A stretch of DNA of 64,000 nt from Gigaspora rosea (taxonomy: Eukaryota; Glomeromycota; Glomeromycetes; Diversisporales; Gigasporaceae), in contig QKWP01000220.1 in the NCBI GenBank assembly GCA_003550325.1, forward strand, positions 76,064-140,063, read 5' to 3'. Numbering within the stretch: the first letter of the stretch is position 1; every line of letters starts with the position of its first letter. Made by a program: the position numbers and the translations under genes. Shown piece by piece: positions 12,348 through 23,999 of this stretch. The notes under the pieces were generated by a model. That model did not search any database and was not told where the DNA came from. It saw only the letters and a program-made list of their open reading frames with translations.

Positions 12348-13206
12348 TATAAACATTTCCATTTAAACATTATAAATAATTATATTTAATATTACTGCCA
12401 TTATTAAAATAATTCTTTAGAAGCAGATTTTAGCATTATATTATATCATTATACTTAGGGTGCGGGACAGGCCGGGTCGGGCCGGGCTTGCTTAGACCCG
12501 AAACTCAGCCCGAAAATTATTTGTAAGCCCGAGTCCGGCCCGTGAAAAAAAAAAAAGCCCGTAAAATAAACCGGGCCGGGCCTGATTTAAACTATACCCG
12601 ACCCGGCCCGGCCCGCAGATTTATATGCATTACTAAAATTTTTTTTACATACAGCTATTATAATAATTCCTGGACACCTATAAAAATTTGCCGAATGATA
12701 TTTCGGCCGATCCGGTTAAGTTATAGATGTATTTAGTTTATTATTTAATATTTATTTAATTGTATCAGGTTCATTTGGTTTCGATCAACTTACCAATAAT
12801 TAAAAAATTCGCAGAGAATTAATTTTAGGTGAAGTTATTTTGCAATCGATTATTCACAGACAAGTCCGTTTCACAAAAGTTATTTCACCAAAAAGCTAAT
12901 TTCGCAGGCAAATTAATTCTAGTCATTGTCATTAGGGGAGCGCCATTTATCATCTGATTTTTTGCTACTAAGAGGCTACCCCCCTCCCCTCCACCTGACT
13001 ACTAACCCAACAACACCTCCAATTTTTCTGCGCAGTCACATGACATTGTGTAACATCAGATAAGTGATGATCGATTTTTATACTATGATATCAGATATTA
13101 AATTACGTTATTTACGTAATAAATACGTAATGTGGATTTTTTTTTGCATTCATAAATAGCGATTAGAAAAGAACTTTTTTTTGCAAAACGTAAGAAAAAA
13201 TAAAAC

Positions 13207-15126
13207 ATGGATGAACTCGATAAACTCGATATAAATGAACCCGATATAAATGACGAACCCAATATAAATAAAAATAAATCATTAGAAAAATGCACAAAAT
13301 GTCGAAAGGTTTTGCCTATAAATCAATTTATTAAAAAAAATCATACCCTAAAATCTTGTGAATCTTGTCGCCAACAGTCTTCAGATCATTACAAACTTTC
13401 AATCAAACAAGATAAAAATGATGTATTACTTCCTGAAGAAATGGCTGAAGAACTTTTTAATAAGATTTCAGTGGTTGGATCCGATGAATATTTTGAGAAT
13501 GAATCAGTTGGAATTAATTTTAAATCAAGTATTGTACTGGATGATTTTAAAAACGAAGATGATACTTCCCAAGAAATAGCAAAAAAAATTGCAAATTTGA
13601 TAGGTGATAGCGATGGTTATTATTACATTTATTTAAATTGTTATGATTCAAAAAAAAATATTGAATTTTATACATTCCAATATAAATGTTCACAATGTCG
13701 AAGTTTGGCAAAAAAACCTCGCAAACACCAAGATCCTAACTGTCAAAGAGATCGTGACTCGATTGAACGCTTTGATTGCAACGGTACACTTAGAATTTCT
13801 ATAAATATGTTAAATAATGCATCAATTTATCTTAAACATGAAATACTTCACCAACGACCTGAAAGAAATCGAGTTACTGAAGAAATTAAAAATAAAATCA
13901 AACACAACCTTCATTTGATGCCAAGTGACATTTATAGAATGATAGAGCATGATTATCCTGAAATAACACAAAAGCAAATTCATACGTGGTGGACAACATT
14001 TATAAAAAAAAATTTTATTCGCGATATTGATCAAATCAAATCATCAAAAATTCTTTTAGAAGAATACAATTACCAAGTTGTTATGTTTAATGATAATGGA
14101 ATTGGATTTTTAGGCTTTGTTACGCCATTTTTTGAACAATTTAAAACAAATAAAGAAATTTTCGTCGACGCAACGTATAAAACCAACAAATTAGGACATG
14201 AACTTTATTCAGTAATCGGTCAATATGATGGGGCAGGATTTGCATTAGCATATTTATTTGTTGAAGGTGGTAAACAGGATGGTGCACGAACTGAAATTTT
14301 AACAGATTTTTTTAAAATATTATTGTACTTGGGAATGGATCAACTTACTTGCATGTATACGGATAAAGATCTTGCTCAGATATCAGCAGTACGAAAAGTA
14401 TGGCCTGATATTAAGATACAAATTTGTTATTGGCACTTTAGAAAAGCTCTGAAAAGACGATTGGCTGATAACACTTTACCTCAAAAAATAATATATAGCT
14501 CATATAATGCACATAGTACATTTAACTTTATTGATATCAGATTTTACCCTGAATTATCCGAAAACATGTCTAAAGCAAGAAATAATTTTGTTTTTTGTCC
14601 AAAAAACTTGCGACCTAAAATAACTTCAATGATGGAATATCATATGCATTTGCACCCACTTATTCCAAATTCAGAAGGAATTTTCATAACAAAAGAAGAA
14701 ATCTGGACACGGTGTACAAAAGAAATGTATGAATTTTGTGTCACTAACAATCTTAAACATCTTTGGTCATATATGTGGCAAAATTGGTATCGTAGTGAAC
14801 TTTGGCCCTTATGGGCATGCTCATCAATGCCAGATCAAATTTGCATCTTTCGCACTACGATGTTGATAGAGTCTCATTGGAAAGTTATTAAGCGTGACTT
14901 TCTACCAAAGTTCTTTAGACCACGATTGGATCTTGTGATTTATATTTTAATTGCACAACTTACACCTCATCATCAGCAACAATATTACAAATATTATCAC
15001 CATCGTGAAATGCCTTCATGGCGCAAAGAATTTAAAAAAGAATGGAACATATTAAAAACAAAAGATCTTAATCATGCTTATTTGACTAACACTAAAAACT
15101 GGTTTTGTAATTGCATGGGATTTTAA
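13207..15126 (+). CDS. MULE-family transposase (C-terminus damaged)
   Basis: A 639-residue ORF encodes a Mutator-like DDE transposase, expected to bind the element's TIRs and cut and join DNA in the nucleus. Near the N-terminus is a zinc-finger-like Cys pattern, C29-x2-C32 and C51-x2-C54, and a second Cys-rich stretch follows near residues 159-195. The catalytic core is visible: D321 in FVDATYK, D386 in MYTDKDLAQI, the family's C407-x2-H410 in CYWHF, and E555 in MLIESHWK. The ORF ends in WFCNCMGF, the start of a SWIM zinc finger. The next frame continues NQFFLYKHL, where the finger's third Cys would now be Tyr, so a frameshift has cut the natural C-terminus. The start at 13207 is the first ATG of the open frame, about 130 bp inside the left TIR, and no intron is needed. 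Confidence 0.9.
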   Translation: MDELDKLDINEPDINDEPNINKNKSLEKCTKCRKVLPINQFIKKNHTLKSCESCRQQSSDHYKLSIKQDKNDVLLPEEMAEELFNKISVVGSDEYFENESVGINFKSSIVLDDFKNEDDTSQEIAKKIANLIGDSDGYYYIYLNCYDSKKNIEFYTFQYKCSQCRSLAKKPRKHQDPNCQRDRDSIERFDCNGTLRISINMLNNASIYLKHEILHQRPERNRVTEEIKNKIKHNLHLMPSDIYRMIEHDYPEITQKQIHTWWTTFIKKNFIRDIDQIKSSKILLEEYNYQVVMFNDNGIGFLGFVTPFFEQFKTNKEIFVDATYKTNKLGHELYSVIGQYDGAGFALAYLFVEGGKQDGARTEILTDFFKILLYLGMDQLTCMYTDKDLAQISAVRKVWPDIKIQICYWHFRKALKRRLADNTLPQKIIYSSYNAHSTFNFIDIRFYPELSENMSKARNNFVFCPKNLRPKITSMMEYHMHLHPLIPNSEGIFITKEEIWTRCTKEMYEFCVTNNLKHLWSYMWQNWYRSELWPLWACSSMPDQICIFRTTMLIESHWKVIKRDFLPKFFRPRLDLVIYILIAQLTPHHQQQYYKYYHHREMPSWRKEFKKEWNILKTKDLNHAYLTNTKNWFCNCMGF

Positions 15127-15663
15127 TGAACCAGTTTTTCTTATATAAACACCTTGTTCAATTATCTTCTTTTATTCCTGATTCATTTTTTTTCATAATA
15201 TTCAACGGAGAGAAACTTATCCATTTATAGCTTTACAAATTCAAAAAACTTCTTCAATTCGTCAACTATTATTACCAATATCAACTAATTCATTAACGTC
15301 ATAATCAAATTATGTATTAGCATCATCATCCAATTATACATTTAATAATTCAATAGCTGGTAAGAAAAATATAACAATACGTTTTTAACAGTATTTAACT
15401 AATTATATATATTAAAAGATACTACTGCAGTAACAGATAATGATAATTCTGATCAACTTTTTGAAAATTACTAGTCAATTCTACAAGATGCACTATTAAT
15501 AGTACAAGAACAACGTAAAGCTTGCAATGTCAAATGGGCACAAGCCGTTGAAAAAAGCTTTAATGAAATTAGTAATATGGTAACAGACATTAAGAAGTAC
15601 AAGAAAAGGACAACAAATCCAAGAACATGGAAAGATCATAATAGGCATATGATGTTCTTGTAA
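15127..15663 (+). pseudogene. Detached C-terminal part of the MULE transposase
   Basis: After the frameshift the reading resumes with NQFFLYKHLVQLSSFIPDSF. A GTAAGA donor near 15360 and an AAAAG acceptor near 15420 may mark an intron. The last part reads DTTAVTDNDNSDQLFENY, a stop, then ILQDALLIVQEQRK... and ends NPRTWKDHNRHMMFL at 15663. The continuous helical, Lys-rich tail is what I would expect after a SWIM finger in this family. One frameshift, one in-frame TAG and the lost Cys show decay. Confidence 0.65.
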
Positions 15664-17359
15664 TTTTATGAAAGGTAAAAATTTATTACGCAGAGTTGCA
15701 TAAATCAAAATTATTCATATAATTAAATAATGCATTTATTATTTAGGTTGTGGGGTTTGAAATATATAAAACCTTTAATTGCAATTGGTATAGCATATAA
15801 CTACAGGTAAAATGAACAATATAGAAGGCTTAGTGGATAAACAAATCAATTATTTTACTTTACTTTCAATTAAATAAAGTAAATTTTATTTCTGGCTAAA
15901 TTTTAGACAGATTCTGCTAAAAAAAATATACATTTTTAATTCTTTAGTTTAATCTTAAATAAAATTTTAAACTGGTTCGAAAAGATAAAATAAGCAATAT
16001 CTTGATAAAGATATTATGTACCTAATACTAGCTAGTAACATCTATTTTCCTGTACTCACGAGTTTTATAGAAACCGTAAAATAATAAAATTATATTCTAA
16101 AATATAACATTAAATGTTTGATGCGTCTGTGAATTAGTCATCATGATGAAGATTTATAATAAAACAAAAAACTATTCTTAGGTTTAATAAGTTTAAATTA
16201 TAGTAGTTTCACTTATACTGCAGTATTAATCACTTACGAGAGTTAACAAAGGTAGTACCTCGATCCTATTCTTTAATTAAAGGCAATTCAAATCGAATCT
16301 GAATACTACTTTGTATATAACTTGAATCTGGATTCAATTATTCAATCTGTATTCTATATGAATTGTTAGTACAATGGGTGGCACGAAGTGCCACCCACGT
16401 TACTCAGTACATTTGGTCAGTGTTGGCAATTTTTTGCGGCCAATTTTTTTAGCAATTGGTTGGCAAATGGCCAACGGCCAATTGGCTATTATTTAAATTT
16501 CGGTCAAAAATTTCTAATTTACACAATTTTAAAAAAGACTATACTGTATTAGATTGCTTGTTACAGTTTTATTATAAAGTATTAAAATAAATTATAAGGT
16601 ATTAATAAATAAGAAAAAAAATTTTAATCTTTATTTTTTTACAAATAAATAGTATTTGAGGCTTAAATACAGTTAATATAAAAATTAACGTTAATATGGA
16701 TAAAGTAGATAAAACATGTAATTTTTATATCATAAAATAGACATAAGCCATTCGTGTCAGTTAAGTTTTAAATACACTGCCGCCATGTTAGGGAATCGAT
16801 CTTTTTAAAGAAAATAAGCAAAGATCTGCTAATCTGAAATCGAGACCTACTAGAATGTGTAACAAGAAATTTCATCAAAAAAAGTATAAATAAAACGTAA
16901 GTTTGCAAGGTAGGTGGGTGTGCAGTACTCTAGTAATGGTTTACAAATTCGAAATAGTAAATTTAAATAAAGTAAAGAGTATACAGTAGTAGAGTATATA
17001 AAAACGTAAAGAATTTTTTAGGCTAATTTGGCATGATCTGATTCCTAAAGGAGAGTATACAAGGCAAAGACAGGTTGATCTTTGATCAAGTATTTTCACG
17101 GTAACTTTTTATTTATTTTATTAATTAAAATAATATAAAAAAAAATCCAAAAAATAAAGAATAAGGAAAAAACCAAATATGGAAAACAGAAGTACCGAAT
17201 TAGAACAAAACTATGCAAACAAACTGTATTCTACATTAAAAAAAAATAATAATAAAAAAAAATTAGTAAGATTTAACTTTTGGTATTTTGTGCATTTTGT
17301 AATATATAATTTTTATTGTATCATATTTTCTATGAAAAAATTTTTTCGTAATGAAAAAT
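15664..17359. other. Non-coding interior of the MULE
   Basis: A+T-rich sequence without a recognisable gene. A small ORF at 17179-17361 ends inside the right TIR and is probably fortuitous. The stretch 16247-16380 is an inverted relative of 26395-26515 (shared word cgatcctattcttt and its complement). A perfect hairpin lies at 16378-16400. Confidence 0.5.
16360..16402 (-). mobile_element. Possible Helitron-like 3' terminus (hairpin followed by CTAA)
   Basis: On the minus strand the hairpin gggtggcacttcgtgccaccc is followed by attgtactaac. The plus-strand hairpin at 36757-36785 is followed by the similar ttgaactagt. A GC-rich hairpin a few bases before CTRR is the usual Helitron 3' end. No Rep/helicase gene is nearby, so this is tentative. 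Confidence 0.35.
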
Positions 17360-17739
17360 AGATCATCACTTATCTGATGTTACACAATGTCATGTGACTG
17401 CGCAGAAAAATTGGAGGTGTTGTTGGGGTAGTTCCACCTGACCGTCAAATACTGCGATTTGATTGGCTAAATTTTTTAAAATTTGTAAAAATTTGTAAAA
17501 TTTAGCATTAAATAACTTTTGAACCAGTGATACGTTTTGGATGATTTTACTACCAAAATGTTCGTCTCAATGAGACGATTCCAACGAGCCTAAAATCATC
17601 AAAATCCAATCACAGGATCCCAAGATCGTTATAGATTTGTCTGCTTTAATTATATTATTTTTAAAAATTAGTATTAAAGATCTTATAACTTTAATATTAA
17701 ATAACTCTTGAACCAGTGATCCATTTTGGATGATTTTAG

Positions 17740-18047
17740 TATTATTAATTTCTTGGGAGTTTAAAAATTACAGCAGAGATTCCCAATGATCATAGGATAC
17801 AGATGACCCTTCGGGTCATCTGCATTGCATCATATGATCATTGGGAATCTCTGCTGTAATTTTTAAACTTACAGGAAATTCATGAGTAATACCCTGACTT
17901 ATGTTGTTCATGCCTACCTTCATTATAATTTTCACGTGATTATTTGTGACTGGTAATCTTCCATGGGAAGATTACTGGTCATGATATGATCTCGTGGGAA
18001 ATTATAATGAAGGTAGGCATGAACAACAAATAGTAAGGCAGGGTATT
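17740..18047. repeat. Two adjacent hairpins inserted in the left arm
   Basis: Hairpin 1 (17748-17880) pairs gtttaaaaattacagcagag with its complement and has an inner stem agatgacccttcgggtcatct-type loop. Hairpin 2 (17885-18050) pairs gtaataccctg and ttgttcatgcctaccttcat with their complements around ttccatgggaa. The right arm of the host element lacks them, so they arrived later, probably as one 308-bp unit. Confidence 0.75.
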
Positions 18048-18559
18048 ACTACCAAAATGCTCATCTCAATGAGACAATTCTAACAAACCTAAAATTGTTA
18101 AATTCTGATCACGGGATCAAGAGATTGTTATAGATTTGTATTATTTTTAATAAATTATAGAGGTTTACTAATGACCAGCCTGGATGATTTCATTAAAAAT
18201 CAGCCCACTATATAAATTATATACTATATGCTTTATTTAAATTTTGGCCTAAATTAAGCTTAATTCAGACCAAATTTGAAATAACTCCTCTGTGCATAAT
18301 ACAGTAAATCAATTAAATATGCACGCTTCGCTCATATATTTCACAAAGAAAATCTGCACATAATTGCAACTCTCTATATGTTAGCAGACCTTCGGCCTGC
18401 GAACTTCTGTTTTTACTAATCAGATCCCAGCAAAAAAAACTTTACTAAAGGACAAGTTATACATCGTAAGAATCGTATTGTACTTTATTAACATGCACTG
18501 TATTAGTAAATGATGTCAATATAATAAACATCATTGCATAATATTTATGAGCAAACAAA

Positions 18560-19560
18560 AGCACGATGCAACAACATACCCACTATCACCATTATGACCA
18601 AAACTGCAACTTTTTAATAAGACAAAACCACACCATAATACACAAAACAACCATCAACAGTAATAATGTAACAAACACACAAACTATAACAAATGCTTAT
18701 AGTAACGGTTCTACGAATATTACAACCACACTCTTCAAAACAATGCAATACGTTACAAAAGTTACAATAATGTCAACGATAGTACCTAAAAAAAACAATG
18801 TTCAACCCAAAAAAACACTATAAAGCATTATCTAAAGAAAAAAGGTTAATATGAACATATACAAAAGTAACATAAAAAAGCAAATAAAGACCAACCAAAA
18901 ACGAAATTCACTACCAGAATTAGGTCCTACTGCTAACGGTGGCAACAAAAAGGTAACATCCAATCGAACAAAACTCTTAACAATTATCGAAATGGATGAT
19001 AAAGCCTTAGTTGAACATGTGTACTATAAAAAAAACAACTAAAGGCATAATTCATACCAATAATACCCCAAAGAAACCGTGACAGCACTGAGAAAGGCAA
19101 CATTCAGCTTGTATCATGCCTATAAAGAAAAGAAGACTATTAGTTAAATACGAACTCAAACTATAATAATAAGTGAAAAAACAATAGCTATTAAATAGCC
19201 AACTATATAACCCACTACTAGCAATACTACTAACGAAACCACAATACCAACAAGAAAGGTGAATTCAATCCGAAAAATGTACCTATAAAAAAGAATGTTG
19301 GCTAAACAATGCGAACATGAACTAGAATAAAAGCAAAAAAAAAACAACTATTAACCTAACTATCAGGTAACGATACCAAAAAATGCGGAAACACCCAACC
19401 CGACGATGCGATAATAACCAAAAAATGCAGACAACTAAAAGCCAAAGTAACGGTGATGTCAACAACAACTTTAAGGTACCAAGAATGACACCATCGATGG
19501 CAACGACACTATAAGAAAAAGCACTGATTAGTAAAAGAAGTCAATGTAAAACTAATATAA
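18560..19560 (+). other. A/C-rich interval, unknown
   Basis: The plus strand is unusually poor in G and T, with many aacaac and caccat words, giving Asn/Thr/Lys-rich open stretches (18566-18823 and 18851-19042). I do not recognise any protein. Strand-biased composition alone could open these frames. It forms the centre of the long-TIR element. Confidence 0.45.
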
Positions 19561-20432
19561 ACACAAAAATCTAAAAATTAAATATGTAAGTTATGTTAAT
19601 CAGTATAACCCAGTTTACTATATATATATATAGGGTTGATTTTTAATAAAATCATCTAGGCTGATTTTAAGAAATATCTAAATAATATTAAAATAACACA
19701 AATCTATAATGATCTCTGGATCCCGTGATCAGAATTTACCATTTTTAGGTTCATTAGAATCGTCTCATCGAGATAAGATTTTGGTAGTTAAATTATCCAA
19801 AACGGATCACTGGTTCAAGAGTTATTTAATATTAAAGTTTATAAGATATTTAATAATAATTTTTAATACTGTATATGATATATGAAAATAATATAATTAA
19901 AGCAGACAAATCTATAATGATCTTGGGATCCTGTGATTGAATTTTGATGATTTTAGGCTCGTTGCAATCGTCTCATTGAGACGAACATTTTGGTAGTAAA
20001 ATCATCCAAAACGGATCACTGTTTCAAAAGTTATTTAATGTTAAATTTTAAAAAATTTTAAAAATTTTAATAATTTTTAGTCAATCAAAAGTTATCTACT
20101 ATTAGAACCTGATAATTTTCTGCCCTCCCCCACCCTAAAAATCAGATGATAAATGGCGCTCCTTTTAGAGTTAAGTTTAGATTTAAAGTTGGTGCAATTT
20201 ATAAACAAATTGTTGATACAATATATTGAATTAAACAATTTTCTACGAACTAAGTTTTCAACATGTAATTGTTAGTAAAATAATGCAGATGTAAATTCAT
20301 TTATTTATTATAGTCAATTGTTTATTTTTGTTTCAAAAGAGTCAACAATATAATTTAGCCACAAGAATAATGAGGATTGAAAATTAATTTATTACAATAT
20401 TAATTTTGCTAATAGATACGTAGCAACAAATA

Positions 20433-20688
20433 CCGTAAAGTCCTGAATATAAGCAACCCCCTAAGCCACCCATTTTAGCCAAATTTTTTCAAAGGGTTGC
20501 TTAAATTCGGGACTTTAAAATATTCAATTTTATTGGTCAATATACCTTATATATAAATGTCCAATAAAGTTTATAATAAATTTTATATATGTTTAGCAGG
20601 GGTTGCTTATTTTATTTTCTTAGTATTTTGATCTCAAAATGAGGGGGTTGCTTATTTTTAGGGGTTACTTATATTTGGGACTTTACGG
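20433..20688. mobile_element. 256-bp MITE with TA target duplication (CCGTA family)
   Basis: The ends ccgtaaagtcctgaatataa and tatatttgggactttacgg are inverted, with TA at 20431-20432 and 20689-20690. Inner ccaacccc/ggggttgctta motifs also pair. The terminal CCGTA is shared with 12233-12347 and 27372-27635. Confidence 0.8.
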
Positions 20689-20752
20689 TAACGGGTTTAT
20701 TTGGTGACGAAAGATTCGAAGAATCATTTTTACATAGCAATTAAAAAACATC

Positions 20753-20824
20753 TGGCTTTGAATTTAATGTACTAACCTGGACCATGAAAGGGGCTCAAAT
20801 TGCGAGCGTATTAAATTCAAAGCC
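20753..20824. repeat. Hairpin with 17-bp stem
   Basis: ctggctttgaatttaat is mirrored by attaaattcaaagccag around a loop of about 38 bases. Function unknown. Confidence 0.7.
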
Positions 20825-21639
20825 AGTTGTGCTGTTATTGGATGCGAAATATCCAGTAACAGTTTTATTTTTAACAAATAAATCACTTAGCTTAATTGAG
20901 TCTATTTGGCGTACTTATATTATTAAAAAGAAAACAAAATAATAAAATAATATATTCTGTTTCAGAAAATTTAAATTTAAAGATATACTTATATAACATT
21001 CCTGGTTTTAGTACAACTGTCACACAGCTAACCTAATTCTTTAATTGTAATTTTCATTATGGTGTTAATGATTTGGTTAGATAATTTACTTGTTATAATT
21101 TTGACCATAAGTTTTTGGGTATTATTGGGCCTAATCGGGCTTTCTTATAAAAGTGTGAACTCAGCCCGATATTTAACAAGCCTGATTTGTATTTGGCCCA
21201 AATAGCGAGCTCAAATTATAGGCCCGAACTGGACCAAAGCCCGGCCTGAACCGCAAGTTTCCGGGCTTAGCCTGGCCCGTTTTGTACCCTAATTATACTA
21301 GATAATCTAAAATAGATAAATAAATCCTAAGGCCTGAAAATTCGATAGAAATAAGTAAATTTCAGTATATAGCTGTGATTCTATAAAATTATCAAAGTAG
21401 TGTTGTTAGTCAAAATATCCGATTAAGTCAGATATTTAGGCAATTGAGTGTCTAAATATATTTTGGCATAACACATTTTTGCGGGAAATGTTAAAAAATT
21501 TTTTTTAACAAACCTCTGAAGAGGACGCCATTTAGGCGTACTTTATTAATAATTTACTGACTGACACCTAATACAAAATCATATTATAATAAAAGTAGAT
21601 CTATTGGACTATTTACATTTATATTTAGGGCCAAGTCCT

Positions 21640-23990
21640 ACCTACCTGCTCTAAAATTTATCTGAAACTGTTCAGATAAAGATACTTCAATACCTTCTTT
21701 AAACTGTTATGTCCCTCCTTTTGTAAAGCTTTCAGAATATTTAACTCCTTTCTAATTCTTATCTGGATTATAGCAGGTAGTATCGATTTGAATATCTATT
21801 TCTGTTCCCATTTGACTGGGCATACCAACACCAGATCTTATATAGACAGGTGATATGCAACCATATAGCTGCTTTATGTTTGGCAGGCTCTTCAATATTC
21901 ATCGCAAAAAAATTTTATCCTATTACTTTGGGGGTCCATCCTCATTTGATATTATTAGATATTTGAATGCTTCAGACCATATTATTTTACTAATTTTACA
22001 CTCCAAGGCGAAGTGTAATGGGGTCTGTATTTCTCCAGGGCATGCAGGACATTTCCTATTTTCTTCCTGATTGATATGTACTAGTCGATACCTTAAAGGA
22101 AGTGCTTTAAGTTTTAGCCTCCAGACTACATCCTTCTTTCTATTAATAGTCTACTTTTCTTTAATCCAGCTTACATGATCTGTTTGGCTAGCAGAAACAT
22201 TGACTTTAGAACATAGGTATTCTTAATGTTGTTAGCTAAAATTGTTTTATGCTTGTAGAAATATTTCGATATTTGATATTTAGGCTGCCGAAATGTCTAA
22301 ATATTATCGAAATCCTAAATTATGCCGAAATGTCTAAATAATGTCGAAATGTCTAAATAATGTTGAAATGTCTAAATTAAGAAATAATATGAAAAAACAT
22401 ATAGTAATAGGTTTGCTATCCAAACAAGCTCTAGCATTCATACTTTAAAATCAATACCTCTAGTCTAGAACTAAAGTCTAGGACTAATTATTTGAACCCA
22501 TACCAATCAACTTACATATAAACTACTGACCTCTGGGTTCTAAAATTTTCTAAACCCCAAGGTCCTAAACTACATGAAAACACAAGCATAAGAAAGATGT
22601 CTAACATATGCCCATATAGCTAAAGAGAATCGGGCGTCATCTTGCAGCATCTGTTTCAGGTCCCTGCACTGCCATTGCAGCCACGGAACTGTATGTAAAT
22701 ATCACGAAGTAGGGATGCGAATCGATTCTAAAAATCAAAATCAATGATCAAAACCTCAAATCGTTTTAGAATCAATGATTGAATTCTAAATCTTTATAGT
22801 TATTTCTTGTATTGAGTGCCTAATTAGATCTATTTTTTATTATTTAATACTGTAAGTTATTAGGTTTTACAAATAATATGAAACAATATACAAAGTTTTT
22901 TGGTTGTTTTAAAGTTATACCAGAGCTTATTGCGCTTTGCGATCTCTGCAGATCATGTTGTCACGAGAAATCAGCTGATTTTTCAATTCTTGAAGAATTT
23001 TAATGATTTCGGATAAAACATAGATGTTTTTGATGAAAATGATGATCAATAAGGAATTAAAATTTTCTGCCATCATCACCATGTAAATCACAGGGTCACA
23101 CTTTTTGCAAAGAGTTATAATTAAATAGAATCTTATATTTAGTCATATAGTATTATATTTAGTCAACTATTTAGACATTTAGTCACATAGTATTTATTTA
23201 GTCAACTATTTAGCATTTAGGCAAATTTAGACTTTTGACATTTCGAAAAAAAATAATGCCATGTCGAAATATATTTAGACACTAATTGCCAAAATAGTTG
23301 ACTAAATTAAGTATTTCGACTAACAATATTAGATATTCTGTAGCTTTTTTTACTGAAAAATACCATGTTGATTTCCTATTTCAAGATCACCAGAGTCCCA
23401 AGGTCCATTATCTTCTTCTAGTACTTTACCTTCCAACTGATTCCATGCTTGTATATATGGCTTCCATCTTTCTGTTCATCCTTTGGTTGTATTTAAACTG
23501 CTATTTAGAGCCTCCTTAATTGTTACATTTCTTCTATTCTGTAAATTTTCAGCAACCATTGCTCTTTCTACTTTTGCCCAGAAACTATCGCCTGTTATTA
23601 GCTTTATTAACACTGAGACCAATCTTGCATCCAAAATATCTTTCAAAATCGGAGCTGCCAAGCCTCCTTGGTTATACTCCTGTTGAAAGATTGAGTAGCG
23701 AAGGAGCATTCTTGACTTATTTTTGACCCAATCCATGATTATATTATTGAACACATATAGCTGTTTTCTTTTGGGAGGGGTAAAATATGCTAGATACTAT
23801 ATCTTTGAAATAAACAGAGATTTTGCTACTAATATTCTACCTTTCAACAACAAATTTCTATTTGCCATAGTATTAATTTTATTTGTATTTTGCAAGCTAA
23901 ATCCTCCCATAAATGTTTTATTGGATTTCCTTTACTATCCACTTTATAGCCAAGTATAAATAGTGGTTCATATTTTGTTACTTTATGTTA
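21640..23990 (-). pseudogene. Non-LTR (LINE) retrotransposon remnant, reverse-transcriptase 3' part
   Basis: On the minus strand, starting near 23960, the reading GGFSLQNTNKINTM... NRNLLLKGRILVAKSLFIS matches the region after the RT core of fungal LINEs. It continues into VFNNIIMDWVKNKSRM and the GGLAAPILKDILDARLV / FWAKV segment of ORF 23476-23754. At 21945-22070 a zf-RVT finger is clear: CPACPGE, then PLHFALEC and IIW. Downstream readings (NIEEPAKHKAAIWLH, CLYKIWCWY) continue this C-terminal family pattern toward 21700. Stops and frame changes occur throughout, the RT core itself is absent, and about 1 kb (22240-23325) of other sequence separates the two parts. It once encoded target-primed reverse transcription; it is now dead. 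Confidence 0.75.
22240..23327. repeat. Insertion in the LINE with tgtctaaat repeats
   Basis: Words such as ccgaaatgtctaaata repeat in tandem with a period of about 19 bases at 22325-22385, and related agtcaactatttagacattt words lie at 23130-23290. The right edge (inverse of ttgttagtcgaaatac) resembles 21398-21475 read forward, including ggcaatt(g)agtgtctaaata. This suggests a TIR element with ends near 21398 or 22240 and 23327. Exact borders are unclear. Confidence 0.45.
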
Positions 23991-23999
23991 AAAATTTAA

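Larger units (their letters stand above)
17450..20105. mobile_element. Long-TIR element inserted in the MULE right end, about 2.65 kb
   Basis: Each arm contains repeated units with the words aaccagtgat, ttttggatgatttta, gtctca(a)tgagacgattc, tttaggctcgtt and atctataacgatcttggatc-like text, inverted between left (17450-18260) and right (19640-20105). It separates the two halves of the MULE right TIR, which fixes its boundaries approximately. No transposase is visible. Confidence 0.65.
12937..20162 (+). mobile_element. MULE transposon with transposase, secondarily invaded
   Basis: The left terminal repeat (12937-13077) begins ggagcgccatttatcatctg and runs on through ccaacaacacctccaattt to tcagataagtgatgatc. 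The right terminal repeat is the inverse but split in two parts, 17360-17447 and 20108-20162, by the long-TIR element at 17450-20105. TIRs of about 130 bp are normal for Mutator-like elements. I find no clear 9-bp target duplication (gtcattagg versus ttttagagt). The transposase is at 13207-15126. Confidence 0.85.
12456..21291. mobile_element. hAT element shell, 8.8 kb, carrying a MULE
   Basis: Left end tagggtgcgggacaggccgg, right end (inverted) from gggcttagcctggcccgttt to tgtaccctaa. The 8-bp duplication attatact is perfect at 12448-12455 and 21292-21299. Both termini are strongly GC-rich with repeated gggccgggc motifs against an A+T-rich background. No hAT transposase is seen; most of the length is the nested MULE (12937-20162). 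Confidence 0.85.

Noticed and set aside
13358..14034. Short ORFs overlapping the transposase on both strands
   Set aside because: They are out-of-frame shadows of the 639-residue ORF.
18566..19042. Asn/Thr/Lys-rich ORFs as genes
   Set aside because: The strand is poor in G and T, so open frames are expected. No domain, no intron signals, and the position is the centre of a TIR element.
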